From Bacillus crepusculi (GTDB taxonomy: Bacteria; Bacillota; Bacilli; Bacillales; Bacillaceae): 64,000 bases of DNA. The position numbers and the translations under genes were made by a program. The stretch is from positions 558,001 through 622,000 of the forward strand of contig NZ_JACXXE010000001.1 in the NCBI RefSeq assembly GCF_014764715.1. The letters are read 5' to 3'. The notes under the pieces were generated by a model. That model searched no databases, had not been told where the DNA came from, and saw only the letters and a program-made list of their open reading frames with translations. Shown piece by piece: positions 50,193 to 59,415 of this stretch; the stretch's first letter is position 1, and each line of letters opens with the position of its first letter.

Positions 50193-50672
50193 TTATACCA
50201 TTTTCATTTGCTGTTGAGAGGTCGTATATTCTAGCTCTTCTCTCATTGTTAAAAAGTCTTTTTCTAATGAAGAAAATAATCGCTTTACATCAGCCGATAC
50301 TTCATGTCGGAAAACAATGCTGCTTTTTCCGGTATAGGCCGAACGGCTGTCTTCATACCATGTATCCTTTTTCGGTGTGAAAAACTCTTCAATACATTGA
50401 TGATAAATACGGTGAAGCATCTGCTGTGCGGCTTGCTGCGGGAATGTCTGCTGCTGGCCGATTTTTTTGCAAACTGCCGCTGCATCCTCGCTATACACTG
50501 CAAGCTTCCGTAATGTACTCAATATGTCACAATAATAGGCTTCCGCTTCGGGGTTTAATCGTTTCAAGCTTGATAAGGTAGCTTCGTTCAGAAAACCATT
50601 CATTTCAGTTGCAACCTTTGATAAAAAGACACCTGCTTGATCAACTTGAGCCTTTACATTCATATGTGCCAT
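50193..50672 (-). CDS. ypuI: YpuI family protein (DUF3907 type)
   Basis: A 159-aa, apparently soluble, mostly helical protein with the segment DTWYEDSRSAYTGKSSIVF. It is conserved between dacB and scpB in Bacillus, slightly shorter than the B. subtilis member. No catalytic motif or known function. It has its own terminator. Confidence 0.82.
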   Translation of the reverse strand: MAHMNVKAQVDQAGVFLSKVATEMNGFLNEATLSSLKRLNPEAEAYYCDILSTLRKLAVYSEDAAAVCKKIGQQQTFPQQAAQQMLHRIYHQCIEEFFTPKKDTWYEDSRSAYTGKSSIVFRHEVSADVKRLFSSLEKDFLTMREELEYTTSQQQMKMV

Positions 50673-50785
50673 TTGTTTCGTGTTTACCTTCCCCTCATGG
50701 CTTTGTCACCATTTTATCTTTCATCAAAAGATTTTAGACCTAAAATCTTTTTTATATTTTATCATACATTTTTCCTTCTTTTGAA

Positions 50786-51379
50786 CTATTTAATCTCTTC
50801 AAATGTTTGATTGAAGTTTTCAAAAAAGAGATCAGCCTCTTCTTGTACACTATCTGCTTCCACATTCTCTGGAAGCGGTGGCAATTCATCTAGAGATTTT
50901 AAGCCAAATTGCTCTAAAAAGGTAGGCGTTGTCCCATAAAGAATTGCTCGTCCCGGGCCATCGGCACGTCCAACTTCACAGAGCAGCGCCTTGGCTACGA
51001 GACTATGAAGCACCCGCTCTGATTTGACTCCTCTGATCTCCTCTACCTCACTGCGCGTGATCGGCTGTTTATAAGAGACTATTGCAAGCACCTCCAGTGC
51101 TGCCTGTGACAAACCTTTTGAAGGTGTCTCTACTAATTTTTTTAAATACACGCTATATTCTTTTTTCGTTAGCAGCATATATGAATCTGCATATTCAATG
51201 AGCTCAATCCCTCGTTCTTGCTTTTGATATTCTTCCTTTACAGCAGACATTATGTCGAGTAATGCCGCCTCATCTACTTCAAGAACAGACATGAGCTGTT
51301 TTCTTGTTAAGCCTTCGTCACCCGCTGCATACAGCAGCGCTTCTAAGATGGCTTTCCAATTCACGATATCAAGCGTCAT
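50786..51379 (-). CDS. scpB: Segregation and condensation protein B
   Basis: A 197-aa kite-type subunit of the SMC condensin complex, with two winged-helix domains; [19 protein letters not shown] and [18 protein letters not shown] are the conserved parts. It dimerises and binds ScpA. The ATG at 51379 gives the B. subtilis length and lies 11 nt inside the end of scpA, so translation is coupled. Confidence 0.95.
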   Translation of the reverse strand: MTLDIVNWKAILEALLYAAGDEGLTRKQLMSVLEVDEAALLDIMSAVKEEYQKQERGIELIEYADSYMLLTKKEYSVYLKKLVETPSKGLSQAALEVLAIVSYKQPITRSEVEEIRGVKSERVLHSLVAKALLCEVGRADGPGRAILYGTTPTFLEQFGLKSLDELPPLPENVEADSVQEEADLFFENFNQTFEEIK

Positions 51380-52127
51380 GAATCGTTTCACTCCCTATGA
51401 TATAAATGTCTTCAAAGTTCCCTTCCTGCTCTAACATGATTTGATGACTTTTCATCAATTCGAGAACTGCAAGAAACGTCACGACAAGGTGTTCCTTTTG
51501 ATCCTGTTGAAATAGAGTCATGAAGTTGGTCCGCTTTTTTGTTTTTCTTAAGTGATTCATAATCTCATTCATTTTGTCTTCAATCGGGATTTCTTGTCTT
51601 GTGATTTTTGATGGTGCTGGTTTCGTTATTTTTTTTCGGTTTAATACCTTTTGGAATGCACCTAACATATCATACACCGTTACATGTAAATTTGTGTCCT
51701 TCGCTTCCACTTCTTTTGCAAAATCACTTAAATCACTCGGGGGTTTTGTAAAAGCATTTTGCCGTTCTTCTTCACGTTCCTTTAGTTCTTGCGCTGCATT
51801 TTTATACTTGCGGTATTCAATCAATTTGCCAATTAGCTCTTCGCGAGGATCCTCTTCCTCTTCGAGCAGATCTTCATCAAATAGCTCTTCCTCTTGTTTT
51901 GGAAGAAGCATTCTGCTTTTAATACTCAGGAGGGTTGCAGCCATCACCAAATATTCACTCGCAACATCAAGCTCAAGCTCCCTCATCGTGTGGACATATA
52001 ATAAATACTGCTCCGTAATTTTAGCGACGGGAATATCATAAATATCAATTTCCAAACGGTTGATTAAATGTAAAAGCAAGTCCAAAGGACCCTCAAACGA
52101 ATCTATTTTCACCTGATATTCCAGCAT
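51369..52127 (-). CDS. scpA: Segregation and condensation protein A
   Basis: A 252-aa kleisin that bridges the Smc heads in the bacterial condensin. The N-terminal domain starts [19 protein letters not shown] and binds Smc. An acidic middle ([19 protein letters not shown]) separates it from the C-terminal winged helix. The ATG at 52127 has GGTGAG upstream; the 14-codon extension before it is not supported. scpB follows with an overlap. Confidence 0.95.
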   Translation of the reverse strand: MLEYQVKIDSFEGPLDLLLHLINRLEIDIYDIPVAKITEQYLLYVHTMRELELDVASEYLVMAATLLSIKSRMLLPKQEEELFDEDLLEEEEDPREELIGKLIEYRKYKNAAQELKEREEERQNAFTKPPSDLSDFAKEVEAKDTNLHVTVYDMLGAFQKVLNRKKITKPAPSKITRQEIPIEDKMNEIMNHLRKTKKRTNFMTLFQQDQKEHLVVTFLAVLELMKSHQIMLEQEGNFEDIYIIGSETIHDA

Positions 52128-52267
52128 TCTTTTCTCACCATTTCTACTGTCTTCTAAGTACCGTATCACCGGCTAACCTTTAGTATAAGACAGGATAAAG
52201 CTCTCGTCCAATATAATTTCGACCATGATGCCCTAGGCAAAACAAGAAAAACAGTGGATTCGCCCAT

Positions 52268-52295
52268 ACCAATGAGGGCACTTATACATAGAATA
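52268..52295 (+). promoter_or_regulatory. Possible SigK promoter of the YjcZ-type gene
   Basis: AC (52268-52269), 17 nt, then CATAGAATA (52287-52295) fits the loose late mother-cell sigma-K pattern and lies about 45 nt before the small gene. The -35 element is only two bases, so the call rests mainly on the -10 box and the gene type. Confidence 0.45.
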
Positions 52296-52337
52296 CCATT
52301 GTAACCAAAACTGATGAAAAAAGGAGGCCGTATCATT

Positions 52338-52430
52338 ATGGGAGATGGCTATAACTTCGGCGGAGGTTTCGCGCTTATTGTTGTGCTTTTCATCTTGCTG
52401 ATCATCGTTGGCGCGGCTTGGGTTTATTAA
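52338..52430 (+). CDS. YjcZ-family sporulation miniprotein
   Basis: A 30-aa protein: MGDGYNFGGGF followed by a single hydrophobic helix (ALIVVLFILLIIVGAAWVY). This is the hallmark of the YjcZ family of spore-associated membrane miniproteins. AAGGAGG lies nine bases before the ATG. It stands alone, divergent from scpA, with a terminator after it. The precise role is unknown. Confidence 0.88.
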   Translation: MGDGYNFGGGFALIVVLFILLIIVGAAWVY

Positions 52431-52436
52431 AGAAAC

Positions 52437-52466
52437 AGAGCGTCCTTACACTAAGGGGCGCTCTTT
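52437..52466 (+). terminator. Terminator after the YjcZ-type gene
   Basis: AGAGCGTCCTT pairs with AAGGGGCGCTCT with a bulge, followed by TTCTTCTTTTCTT on the plus strand. Confidence 0.65.
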
Positions 52467-52518
52467 CTTCTTTTCTTTTCGGTGTGTTAGACTGATAGTG
52501 GAAAAGGAGATGACCGCT

Positions 52519-53043
52519 GTGTATCCTGAAGCGTACGTGGCTTTTTTACACGAATTTCATACGACAAGAGATTATTTTGAGTGTCATGAAATTCTTGAAG
52601 AATATTGGAAGGAAGATCCCCAGGGGCAGCGCAAGGAATATTGGGTAGGTCTGATTCAGCTTGCTGTTGCTTTGTATCATCAAAGGCGGGGAAATGGAAA
52701 AGGAGCGAAACGGCTCATTTCTAACAGCCTTCACTTGTTAGAAGCAAACCGGTCAGTATTATCTAACCTTGGTCTTGATGATGAAGCGTTTATTTTACTT
52801 CTTAGAACACTAAAAAAGAATATGGATGAAGACATGCCCTACAAGAGTGTGATGCTTCCAATCAAAGATCAAGCGCTTCTTTCTTTATGCAGGGAAATGG
52901 CTCAAAAAGAAGGATTGACCTTTGGACAGGAAAGTAACTTGTCCCATACATTTTTGATCGAAAAACATAGACTGCGTGACCGGACAGATGTACTGCTTGA
53001 ACGAGAGAAGCAGATCGAACGTAAAAAAAGCAGAGGATTTTAA
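52519..53043 (+). CDS. ypuF: DUF309 family protein YpuF
   Basis: A 174-aa soluble protein. The N-terminal motif FHTTRDYFECHEILEEYWKE and the following IQLAVALYHQRRGN are the defining DUF309 features; the histidine and acidic residues look like a metal-binding helical bundle. The function is unknown. I use the GTG at 52519, which follows AAGGAG by nine bases and gives the B. subtilis length. An in-frame ATG three codons upstream abuts the ribosome site. Confidence 0.82.
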   Translation: MYPEAYVAFLHEFHTTRDYFECHEILEEYWKEDPQGQRKEYWVGLIQLAVALYHQRRGNGKGAKRLISNSLHLLEANRSVLSNLGLDDEAFILLLRTLKKNMDEDMPYKSVMLPIKDQALLSLCREMAQKEGLTFGQESNLSHTFLIEKHRLRDRTDVLLEREKQIERKKSRGF

Positions 53044-53055
53044 CCTCTGCTTTTA
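53023..53055. terminator. Terminator between convergent ypuF and ribT
   Basis: AGCAGAGG / CCTCTGCT arms are followed by seven T on the minus strand and TTTTAC on the plus strand. It ends the rib operon and probably ypuF too. Confidence 0.85.
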
Positions 53056-53067
53056 CATGTGTGATAT

Positions 53068-53430
<363 letters not shown>

Positions 53431-53534
53431 TCAATATTCAAATTATCCTAATTTCCAGCAAATGTCTTATGAATCATTTGCTCATCACACATTATAAACA
53501 TTTTCATGCTGTTTTTAAACTCTTTTTCATTAAA

Positions 53535-53999
53535 TTAACGAAACGTTCGATTTAGATTCGCCATTTCAATGGCAGCTGCAGCCGATTCACTGCCTTTATT
53601 TCCAGCTTTCGTACCCGCTCTTTCAATGGCTTGTTCAATGGATTCTGTTGTCAGTACACCGAAGATAATCGGTACCCCTGTTGACATGGCACTTTGAGCG
53701 ATTCCTTTGGCCGCTTCGTTACAAACGTAATCATAGTGAGTGGTTGCGCCTCGGATCACGGTTCCAAGTGTGATAACTGCATCATATTTTTTGGTTTCAG
53801 CTAGTTTTTTTGCCATATACGGTATTTCAAAAGCGCCCGGTACCCACACAACATCAATATCGTCACCGTTTGCTCCATGTCTAAGCAATGTATCTTCTGC
53901 TCCATCTAACAGCTTACTTGTAATAAAATCATTAAATCTGGCTACGACGATTGCAAATTTTAGTCCTTCTGCTACTACATGCCCTTGTATTGTATTCAT
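53535..53999 (-). CDS. ribH: 6,7-dimethyl-8-ribityllumazine synthase
   Basis: The 154-aa enzyme condenses 3,4-dihydroxy-2-butanone 4-phosphate with the ribitylamino-uracil to give lumazine, and forms icosahedral capsids in Bacillus. [32 protein letters not shown] and [16 protein letters not shown] (catalytic histidine) are intact. It follows the stand-alone ribB and precedes ribT. Confidence 0.95.
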   Translation of the reverse strand: MNTIQGHVVAEGLKFAIVVARFNDFITSKLLDGAEDTLLRHGANGDDIDVVWVPGAFEIPYMAKKLAETKKYDAVITLGTVIRGATTHYDYVCNEAAKGIAQSAMSTGVPIIFGVLTTESIEQAIERAGTKAGNKGSESAAAAIEMANLNRTFR

Positions 54000-54025
54000 A
54001 TGTTCATCATCCTTTTTTGTGATTT

Positions 54026-54652
54026 TTATTTTGTTTTGATCGTTGTTGTTTGATGATTGTTTAAATGTGTCTGCAATGCTTCTATTGTAAGCATCTTTAA
54101 ACCATGCTGTTTTTGAATCTCTTTTAGTTCAGGAACGCGCGCCATTGATCCATCTACATTCATAATTTCACATATGACACCCGCAGGCGCTGAACCCGCA
54201 AGCTTAGCAAGATCAACGGCCGCCTCTGTATGACCCGGTCTTTCTAGTACTCCGCCCTCTTTTGCAATGAGCGGAAATACATGACCTGGGCGGGCAAAAT
54301 CTTCTGGTTTTGCGTCTTTATTTAACATGGAAAGCATGGTCGTTGAGCGTTCAAAAGCACTAATACCAGTTGTCGTTGACGTATGGTCGATGCTCACTGT
54401 AAAAGCTGTATGGTGTGCATCCGTATTTTGTTCTACCATTGGATGCAGGTTCAGGTGTGTGGCAATCGACGCATGGACTGGCGTGCAAATCAGACCTCTT
54501 CCATGTAAAGCCATGAAGTTAATGACTTCCGGCGTTGCATGCTCAGCAAGTGCCACAAAGTCCCCTTCATTTTCTCTGTTTTCATCATCCACTACGATAA
54601 TGATTTCTCCTTGTTTGAGGGCATTTACTGCCTCCTCAACTGAATGATACAT
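54026..54652 (-). CDS. ribB: 3,4-dihydroxy-2-butanone 4-phosphate synthase, stand-alone
   Basis: The 208-aa protein covers only the DHBP synthase domain, which makes the four-carbon riboflavin precursor from ribulose 5-phosphate. Active-site motifs [16 protein letters not shown] (residues 20-35), [18 protein letters not shown] and [20 protein letters not shown] are complete. The B. subtilis homologue RibBA is about twice as long and carries GTP cyclohydrolase II at its C-terminus. Here the reading frame ends after [17 protein letters not shown] and ribH starts 26 nt later, with no trace of the second domain. Confidence 0.93.
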   Translation of the reverse strand: MYHSVEEAVNALKQGEIIIVVDDENRENEGDFVALAEHATPEVINFMALHGRGLICTPVHASIATHLNLHPMVEQNTDAHHTAFTVSIDHTSTTTGISAFERSTTMLSMLNKDAKPEDFARPGHVFPLIAKEGGVLERPGHTEAAVDLAKLAGSAPAGVICEIMNVDGSMARVPELKEIQKQHGLKMLTIEALQTHLNNHQTTTIKTK

Positions 54653-54663
54653 ACAATCGCCTC

Positions 54664-55314
54664 CTAGAATCCGTGCTCTTTTAAAAATGATGGGGTCAAC
54701 CGGGATGGCTGCTTTCCGTCTTGCTCTTTTGTTAAAAAACGATAAATATATTTGCCGATCATGTCACACTCAATATTCACTATATCGCCCATAGATTTAG
54801 TCGGAAAAATAGTTCCTTCAAGCGTATGAGGAATAATAGACACTGTGACGTGTGCATCACGCAAATCGAAAATGGTCAAGCTGACGCCATCTATCGCAAT
54901 TGATCCCTTTTTGGTGAGCATATCTGTGAGGGCCTTGTCCATCTCTAAATCATAGTAAATGGCATTACTTTTCTTTTCTATTCGGGTAATGGTAGCCGTT
55001 CCATCGACGTGACCTGAAACAAAATGACCGCCGAATCGTCCATTCGAAGACATGGCTCGCTCTAAATTCACTGGACTGCCTGATGTAAGCTGATCCAGCG
55101 ATGTGGATTTAACCGTCTCAGGCATCACATCTGCCGTGAAGTGTTCTTTTGTAAAGCTTGTGACTGTGAGACATACGCCATTGATCGCGATACTATCTCC
55201 AAGATGAACATCTTCTAGCACACGGCTGCACTTGATGGCAATTTCCATGGCATCTGCTGACTTGTGGCTTAATGACTGAACTTTGCCAACTTCTTCAATA
55301 ATTCCCGTAAACAT
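54664..55314 (-). CDS. ribE: Riboflavin synthase alpha subunit
   Basis: The 216-aa enzyme dismutates two lumazine molecules to riboflavin. It consists of two similar lumazine-binding barrels, starting [12 protein letters not shown] and, near residue 97, [13 protein letters not shown]. Conserved segments [10 protein letters not shown] and [10 protein letters not shown] mark each barrel. It is the first gene after the FMN riboswitch here, whereas ribD occupies that place in B. subtilis. Confidence 0.95.
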   Translation of the reverse strand: MFTGIIEEVGKVQSLSHKSADAMEIAIKCSRVLEDVHLGDSIAINGVCLTVTSFTKEHFTADVMPETVKSTSLDQLTSGSPVNLERAMSSNGRFGGHFVSGHVDGTATITRIEKKSNAIYYDLEMDKALTDMLTKKGSIAIDGVSLTIFDLRDAHVTVSIIPHTLEGTIFPTKSMGDIVNIECDMIGKYIYRFLTKEQDGKQPSRLTPSFLKEHGF

Positions 55315-55474
55315 TGTGATCCTCCCCTTTCTCTTTCATTTGTATTTCTCACTTTATTAAAAAGCGATGTTAGGGACATGTGATCGATTGAGCACCTTCG
55401 TCGCTTTTTATGGTCCATACAAGGTAGATGAGGGATCACCTAATAACACTGCATGCCGTCTACTACATGTACAT
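55315..55474 (-). other. Leader between riboswitch terminator and ribE; no ribD
   Basis: About 160 nt with no substantial open frame lie where ribD would be expected. I translated the minus strand and found only short peptides, none resembling RibD. GGGGAGG precedes the ribE ATG. Confidence 0.7.
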
Positions 55475-55504
55475 ACAGAAAGCCCCGGAAAAAATTCCGG
55501 GGCT
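55475..55504 (-). terminator. Attenuation terminator of the rib riboswitch
   Basis: AGCCCCGGAA / TTCCGGGGCT, a perfect 10-bp GC-rich stem, is followed by TTCTGT on the minus strand, between the aptamer and ribE. It should form when FMN is bound. Confidence 0.82.
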
Positions 55505-55569
55505 GTGGTTTTTTGCATTAGAAATAAAACTATGATCAACAAATATTTTTCGTTCATAGCTTTCTTTAT

Positions 55570-55705
55570 CCTTCTCCCATCCAGACTTTCACTGTCGGCT
55601 TCAGCTTTTCACTGAATCAACCGTTAATAAATTAACGGGTCACGGGCTGTAAAGCAATTGCTTTATTACCGTCGGTCGGGATTTTCACCCTGCCCCGAAG
55701 GATAC
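55570..55705 (-). ncRNA. FMN riboswitch (RFN element) of the rib operon
   Basis: On the minus strand the RFN blocks run CCTTCGGGGCAGGGTG, CCCGACCGACGGTAAT, ACAGCCCGTGACCC, a variable hairpin (CCGTTAATTTATTAACGG), GGTTGATTCAGTG and GAAGCCGACAGTGAAAGTCT, closing with GGATGGGAGAAGG. A terminator follows about 65 nt later. It shuts off riboflavin synthesis genes when FMN is abundant. Confidence 0.96.
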
Positions 55706-55733
55706 AATCGATATTTAGCTGTCCTTAGGGGCT

Positions 55734-55762
55734 ATTATAGCGGTCCTTTTTGACAAATGCAA
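55734..55762 (-). promoter_or_regulatory. rib operon promoter (SigA type)
   Basis: TTGCAT (55757-55762) and TATAAT (55734-55739) are 17 nt apart on the minus strand, directly upstream of the FMN aptamer. Confidence 0.8.
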
Positions 55763-55791
55763 CAATCAAGATTTCTCGGGTTTATTTCATA

Positions 55792-55818
55792 AAAAAGGCC
55801 TCCTTACAGGAAAGGAGA
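55792..55818 (-). terminator. Possible terminator after ypuD
   Basis: CTCCTT / AAGGAG arms are followed by GCCTTTTTT on the minus strand, right after the ypuD stop. The stem is short. Confidence 0.55.
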
Positions 55819-55822
55819 CATA

Positions 55823-56167
55823 TTAATTAACGACTTTTACTACTTTTATAAGACCATCTATTCTTTTTTCATTACTAAAGTAGGCTTTAATACGATCACC
55901 TTTCTTCAAATCGGCGACATCATCTTCAAATTTCTTTCCATTAAAAATGATTTTTGTGCCGTTTTTTGCTTGACCGTAATATTCATCTCCATCAATTTTC
56001 GTAATGGTATATTCATAGATGGTGTAATCTTTATCATTATTTGTTAAGCTTTCGCCAATGGCTGTTGGCACATCTTCAATTTTCATGCCATTCATGTATA
56101 AATAACCTGCACCTAAACAAAGCAGTAAGACAAATAAGATGGCAATTTTTAATTTAATTTTCCCCAT
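55823..56167 (-). CDS. ypuD: Conserved membrane-anchored protein YpuD
   Basis: A 114-aa protein with an N-terminal membrane segment (about residues 6-24) and a small extracellular beta-rich domain containing ITKIDGDEYYGQAKNGTKII and KKGDRIKAYFS. It is conserved upstream of the rib operon in Bacillus. The function is unknown. The ATG at 56167 has GGAGG eight bases upstream; the frame is open eight codons before it. Confidence 0.83.
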   Translation of the reverse strand: MGKIKLKIAILFVLLLCLGAGYLYMNGMKIEDVPTAIGESLTNNDKDYTIYEYTITKIDGDEYYGQAKNGTKIIFNGKKFEDDVADLKKGDRIKAYFSNEKRIDGLIKVVKVVN

Positions 56168-56391
56168 ATTTAGAACCTCCATCATCTGCACTTCGCCTAT
56201 TTGTATGTTTTATTCCTTCTTTTGATGAAATAAAACCAAAAAAGCTGATTTTCATTAATGGTTACTTATATAACGATTCAGATGGACCTTTGGTTCCACC
56301 TTTTCATCATTACATATGATACGAATATGCGTTCTTTATTAAGGGGGTCTCTTTCCTCTTTATCAGTTAGCAAGGCGCACATCATTGATGA

Positions 56392-56625
56392 TCATCTTTT
56401 TTCGAGTGCGAATAGATCTTCCTCCAACAATTGCGATCTTTGAACAGCGATGTTCCGGCTGTCACGAACCCCTTGATTATAATAATAGCTTCCAAGGTTT
56501 TTTGTGATAAATTCTAGTATATTGATGGCTGCTAATTCACCAATTTCTTCTTCTCGTTCTTCGGCAAAGTAACGCTGAATGGCAATCATCATTTGATTTT
56601 TTTCTTCTTTTGTTAATGGTTTCAA
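56392..56625 (-). CDS. DUF2164 family protein
   Basis: A 77-aa acidic, helical protein, starting MKPLTKEEKNQMMIAIQRYF and carrying YYNQGVRDSRNIA, which matches the DUF2164 pattern. The function is unknown. It is not part of this neighbourhood in B. subtilis 168 as I recall it. It lies next to the TetR/MFS pair but has its own transcription. The gap from 56168 to 56391 shows no gene. Confidence 0.75.
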   Translation of the reverse strand: MKPLTKEEKNQMMIAIQRYFAEEREEEIGELAAINILEFITKNLGSYYYNQGVRDSRNIAVQRSQLLEEDLFALEKR

Positions 56626-56771
56626 ATTATCTCCTGCTTTCTTTCAGCTGACCACGCTTTTTTGATTTGTATTGATATCTGTTTTTCAGTTGAATGTGGC
56701 GACACCCACAAATACGAATGTTTGTTCTCTTATCATATCACAAAATCGAGTTTTGTCCATCACTGCCCTAA

Positions 56772-56811
56772 AAGAAAAAGCGTATTTTGATATTTAGATC
56801 AAATACGCTTG
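56772..56811 (-). terminator. Terminator after the tetR-family gene
   Basis: AAGCGTATTTGAT and ATCAAAATACGCTT pair (one bulge) and are followed by TTTCTTTT on the minus strand. Confidence 0.75.
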
Positions 56812-56851
56812 CACTCTAATTGTAGGAGGATGTCATAGCATGTTGTCCATT

Positions 56852-57433
56852 TTATTTTAATATGGAAAGTATTGTCGCTATAGAATGATCTACAAATGAA
56901 CGCTCTGGCCGAGATTTCATGAGGACGGTCAGTCCAATGAAAGAAACGACCAGTGTTTGTGCTAAAGCTTTCGCATTCAGGCTGCTTTTGAGCTCATCCG
57001 ACCGAATACCTTGAACAATTCTTTCTTCGAAAATGACCGAAAGATACATCTGATGCTCTCTTGTGAGAATTTCGAATTTCTCTTCGTGTGGCGCAAGTTC
57101 CACTATTGTATTGATGCAAAAACACCCTTTACTCGGACCATCTCTATATTCCTCTTCTACTAAATCTGCAAATAATGCATGAAATGCTTCCTTTACAGAA
57201 AGATTGTTTTGAAGTTTTGTTCGAATATGGGCAGCATGCTGCTTTGTATATTTGCGTAATGCGGCCTCAAATAATTCCTCTTTATCTCCAAACGCTGAGT
57301 ATAAACTTGGCCGCTGTATTCCCATTTTTTCAGTCAAATCGCTTAATGTAGTGGCCCTATACCCCTTTTCCCAAAAAAGCACCATTGCCTCATCCAACGC
57401 TTTTTCCTTGTCAAATTCCCGTTGTCGAACCAT
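56852..57433 (-). CDS. TetR/AcrR-family transcriptional regulator
   Basis: A 193-aa repressor. The N-terminal helix-turn-helix reads TTLSDLTEKMGIQRPSLYSA (about residues 27-46), and the C-terminal ligand domain has GCFCINTIVELAP, as in TetR_C_6-type regulators. It is divergent from an MFS transporter and most likely controls it. The ATG at 57433 has GAGGA upstream. It is not present at this place in B. subtilis 168, so it is probably accessory. Confidence 0.87.
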   Translation of the reverse strand: MVRQREFDKEKALDEAMVLFWEKGYRATTLSDLTEKMGIQRPSLYSAFGDKEELFEAALRKYTKQHAAHIRTKLQNNLSVKEAFHALFADLVEEEYRDGPSKGCFCINTIVELAPHEEKFEILTREHQMYLSVIFEERIVQGIRSDELKSSLNAKALAQTLVVSFIGLTVLMKSRPERSFVDHSIATILSILK

Positions 57434-57510
57434 CAGCAATTCCTCATTTCAACATTAAAATTTCTTCACAAAGTCAGACATCTATTTTTTAATATTATTC
57501 TCTATTTTGT

Positions 57511-57522
57511 TACCAATCGGTA
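57511..57522. promoter_or_regulatory. Possible TetR-family operator
   Basis: TACC and GGTA half sites flank a 4-nt centre just downstream of the tetR promoter, and the related bases CCGACGTACG lie within its spacer. TetR-family repressors usually bind such inverted repeats. This is a weak, position-based call. Confidence 0.35.
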
Positions 57523-57529
57523 CATTATA

Positions 57530-57558
57530 ATTTTATTTTACCGACGTACGATTGTCAA
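57530..57558 (-). promoter_or_regulatory. Promoter of the tetR-family gene
   Basis: TTGACA (57553-57558) and TAAAAT (57530-57535) are 17 nt apart on the minus strand, about 100 nt before the gene. Confidence 0.65.
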
Positions 57559-57675
57559 ATTGCCTTCCTCTCTCAAGATGAAAGTATTGACTTTTAAATA
57601 TTTTATTGGTTATCCTTAACAGGAATCATAATGTATCGATCAGTATATTATATTACTTAGTACAAAAAGGAGACA

Positions 57676-58947
57676 ATGACATGCATGGTGAAAGAAAAAA
57701 ACACTTCCATTGAACATCTTGATATGAAAACGACTCATTTACAAAACAAACCGAAACAAGCGATGACTCGCTATATGGCTCTGCTGTTTGCATCAGCCTG
57801 CGGGATGGCAGTTGCAAACATATACTTTGCACAACCGTTATTAGACTCCCTCGCATCCGAGTTTGGTATCACCTATTCATCCATTGGTATGGTCATTACG
57901 ATTACTCAGCTTTGTTATGCACTGGGACTGCTACTGATCGTACCACTTGGTGATCTGTTCAATCAAAGGCGGCTCATCATGGCTCAGATGCTAGTATCCG
58001 TGTTATCTCTGATTCTAGTCGGCATCTCCCCTACCGCCACCGTCCTGTTCATAGGGCTGGCTGCCGTCGGCATGCTTGCTGTGGTCACTCAGGTACTCGT
58101 AGCGTTCGCAGCGACATGGGCTGCCCCTGAAGAACGTGGTCGTATAGTGGGCTTGGTTCAAAGTGGCATTGTGATTGGTATTCTTCTCGCACGAACCTTT
58201 GCTGGTGTACTAACCGATCTCGCCGGCTGGAGGTCAGTCTATCTCGTGTCTGCCGTTATGATGCTCTTCATAACCGCCGTGTTATACCGGTATCTTCCGC
58301 ACGCTGACAGCGAGAGAGCGTCAATATCCTATATGAAGCTGCTCGCTTCAATGTTTACATTGTTCAGACAAGAACGAATTCTGCGCATCCGAGGCATACT
58401 GGGTTTTCTGATCTTTATCGTATTTGGGACGCTATGGACTTCGCTCGTGCTGCCTCTCAGCAGCTCGCCATACAATCTTTCACATACAGCGATTGGTGCA
58501 TTTGGTCTTGCCGGAGTTGCCGGGGCATTAGGCGCTGCTCGTGCTGGAAGCCTTGCTGATCGAGGCTTAGGACAGTTAACAACTTGCATAGCCCTTGTCC
58601 TATTACTCGTTTCATGGTTTTTTATCTTTTTCACTGAATATTCACTTATTTTATTAATCGTTGGGATTATCATTCTTGACCTATCTGTGCAGGCCGTACA
58701 TGTGACCAACCAAAGTATGATTTTCACAGTGCTGCCTGAGGCGAGAAGCCGGCTCACTGCTGCTTATATGATTTTTTACTCCATCGGCAGTGCGACTGGT
58801 TCCATTGCTTCCACTAGCATATACGCAAACACTGGCTGGAGCGGAGTATGTTTATTTGGCGCCTCTGTCAGCGCCATTGCCCTTTTATATTGGATCATCA
58901 CCTACCGCCTCACGGAACAAATAACCGTAAGATCAGATTTAAAATAA
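57676..58947 (+). CDS. MFS transporter, drug-efflux type
   Basis: A 423-aa major facilitator with about twelve membrane spans after a hydrophilic start of about 35 residues. The motif-A-like loop between spans 2 and 3 is VPLGDLFNQRRLIMAQML. It resembles YgaY/YfcJ-like drug or metabolite exporters; the substrate cannot be told from sequence. AAGGAG is only about three bases before the ATG at 57676; the ATG at 57685 is an alternative. It is divergent from the TetR-type regulator and looks richer in G+C than its neighbours. Confidence 0.88.
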   Translation: MTCMVKEKNTSIEHLDMKTTHLQNKPKQAMTRYMALLFASACGMAVANIYFAQPLLDSLASEFGITYSSIGMVITITQLCYALGLLLIVPLGDLFNQRRLIMAQMLVSVLSLILVGISPTATVLFIGLAAVGMLAVVTQVLVAFAATWAAPEERGRIVGLVQSGIVIGILLARTFAGVLTDLAGWRSVYLVSAVMMLFITAVLYRYLPHADSERASISYMKLLASMFTLFRQERILRIRGILGFLIFIVFGTLWTSLVLPLSSSPYNLSHTAIGAFGLAGVAGALGAARAGSLADRGLGQLTTCIALVLLLVSWFFIFFTEYSLILLIVGIIILDLSVQAVHVTNQSMIFTVLPEARSRLTAAYMIFYSIGSATGSIASTSIYANTGWSGVCLFGASVSAIALLYWIITYRLTEQITVRSDLK

Positions 58948-58973
58948 AAAAACACCGCGATTAAGCGGTGTTT
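58945..58973. terminator. Terminator between convergent MFS gene and ppiB
   Basis: AAACACCGC / GCGGTGTTT arms with a 6-nt loop are followed by seven T on the minus strand. On the plus strand the tail is TTTCGG, so it acts mainly on ppiB transcripts. Confidence 0.82.
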
Positions 58974-58977
58974 CGGA

Positions 58978-59415
58978 TTATGCGTCGACAACTTCGACTT
59001 TCTCCATGCCTTGTCCCTGTTCCATATCAAGAACAGCCTCGATACCAGAGGTTACCTTGCCAAAAACAGTGTGAACACCGTTTAAGTGCGGCTGAGGGTC
59101 ATGTACGATAAAGAATTGACTGCCGCCTGTGTCTTTACCAGCATGCGCCATTGATAATGAACCTCTTTCGTGTTGATGAGGATTTCCTTCTGTTTCACAT
59201 TTAATTGTGTAACCAGGGCCTCCAGTTCCATTACCGTTTGGATCGCCACCTTGACTAACGAAGCCTGGGATGACGCGGTGGAATTTCAATCCATCGTAGA
59301 AGCCTTCGTTCGCTAACTTTTCAAAGTTCGCTACTGTACCTGGAGCAGCCTCTGGGTATAGTTCAAACTCAATTTTCTTTCCATTCGTTAATTGTATGTA
59401 TCCTTTTTTTGCCAT
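58978..59415 (-). CDS. ppiB: Peptidyl-prolyl cis-trans isomerase B (cyclophilin)
   Basis: A 145-aa single-domain cyclophilin without signal peptide, so cytoplasmic. The active-site arginine and phenylalanine lie in [15 protein letters not shown] near residue 49; [17 protein letters not shown] and VFGKVTSG are typical. The ATG at 59415 gives MAKKGYIQL, with AAGGAG about ten bases upstream; an ATG three codons earlier almost abuts the site. Confidence 0.95.
   Translation of the reverse strand: MAKKGYIQLTNGKKIEFELYPEAAPGTVANFEKLANEGFYDGLKFHRVIPGFVSQGGDPNGNGTGGPGYTIKCETEGNPHQHERGSLSMAHAGKDTGGSQFFIVHDPQPHLNGVHTVFGKVTSGIEAVLDMEQGQGMEKVEVVDA

Noticed and set aside
53740-54039. 99-codon plus-strand frame over ribH
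   Set aside because: It is antisense to ribH; it was checked as a possible trace of GTP cyclohydrolase II and shows none.
58329-58757. 142-codon minus-strand frame
   Set aside because: It is antisense to the MFS transporter; the Arg/Pro-rich product is typical of shadow frames in membrane protein genes.
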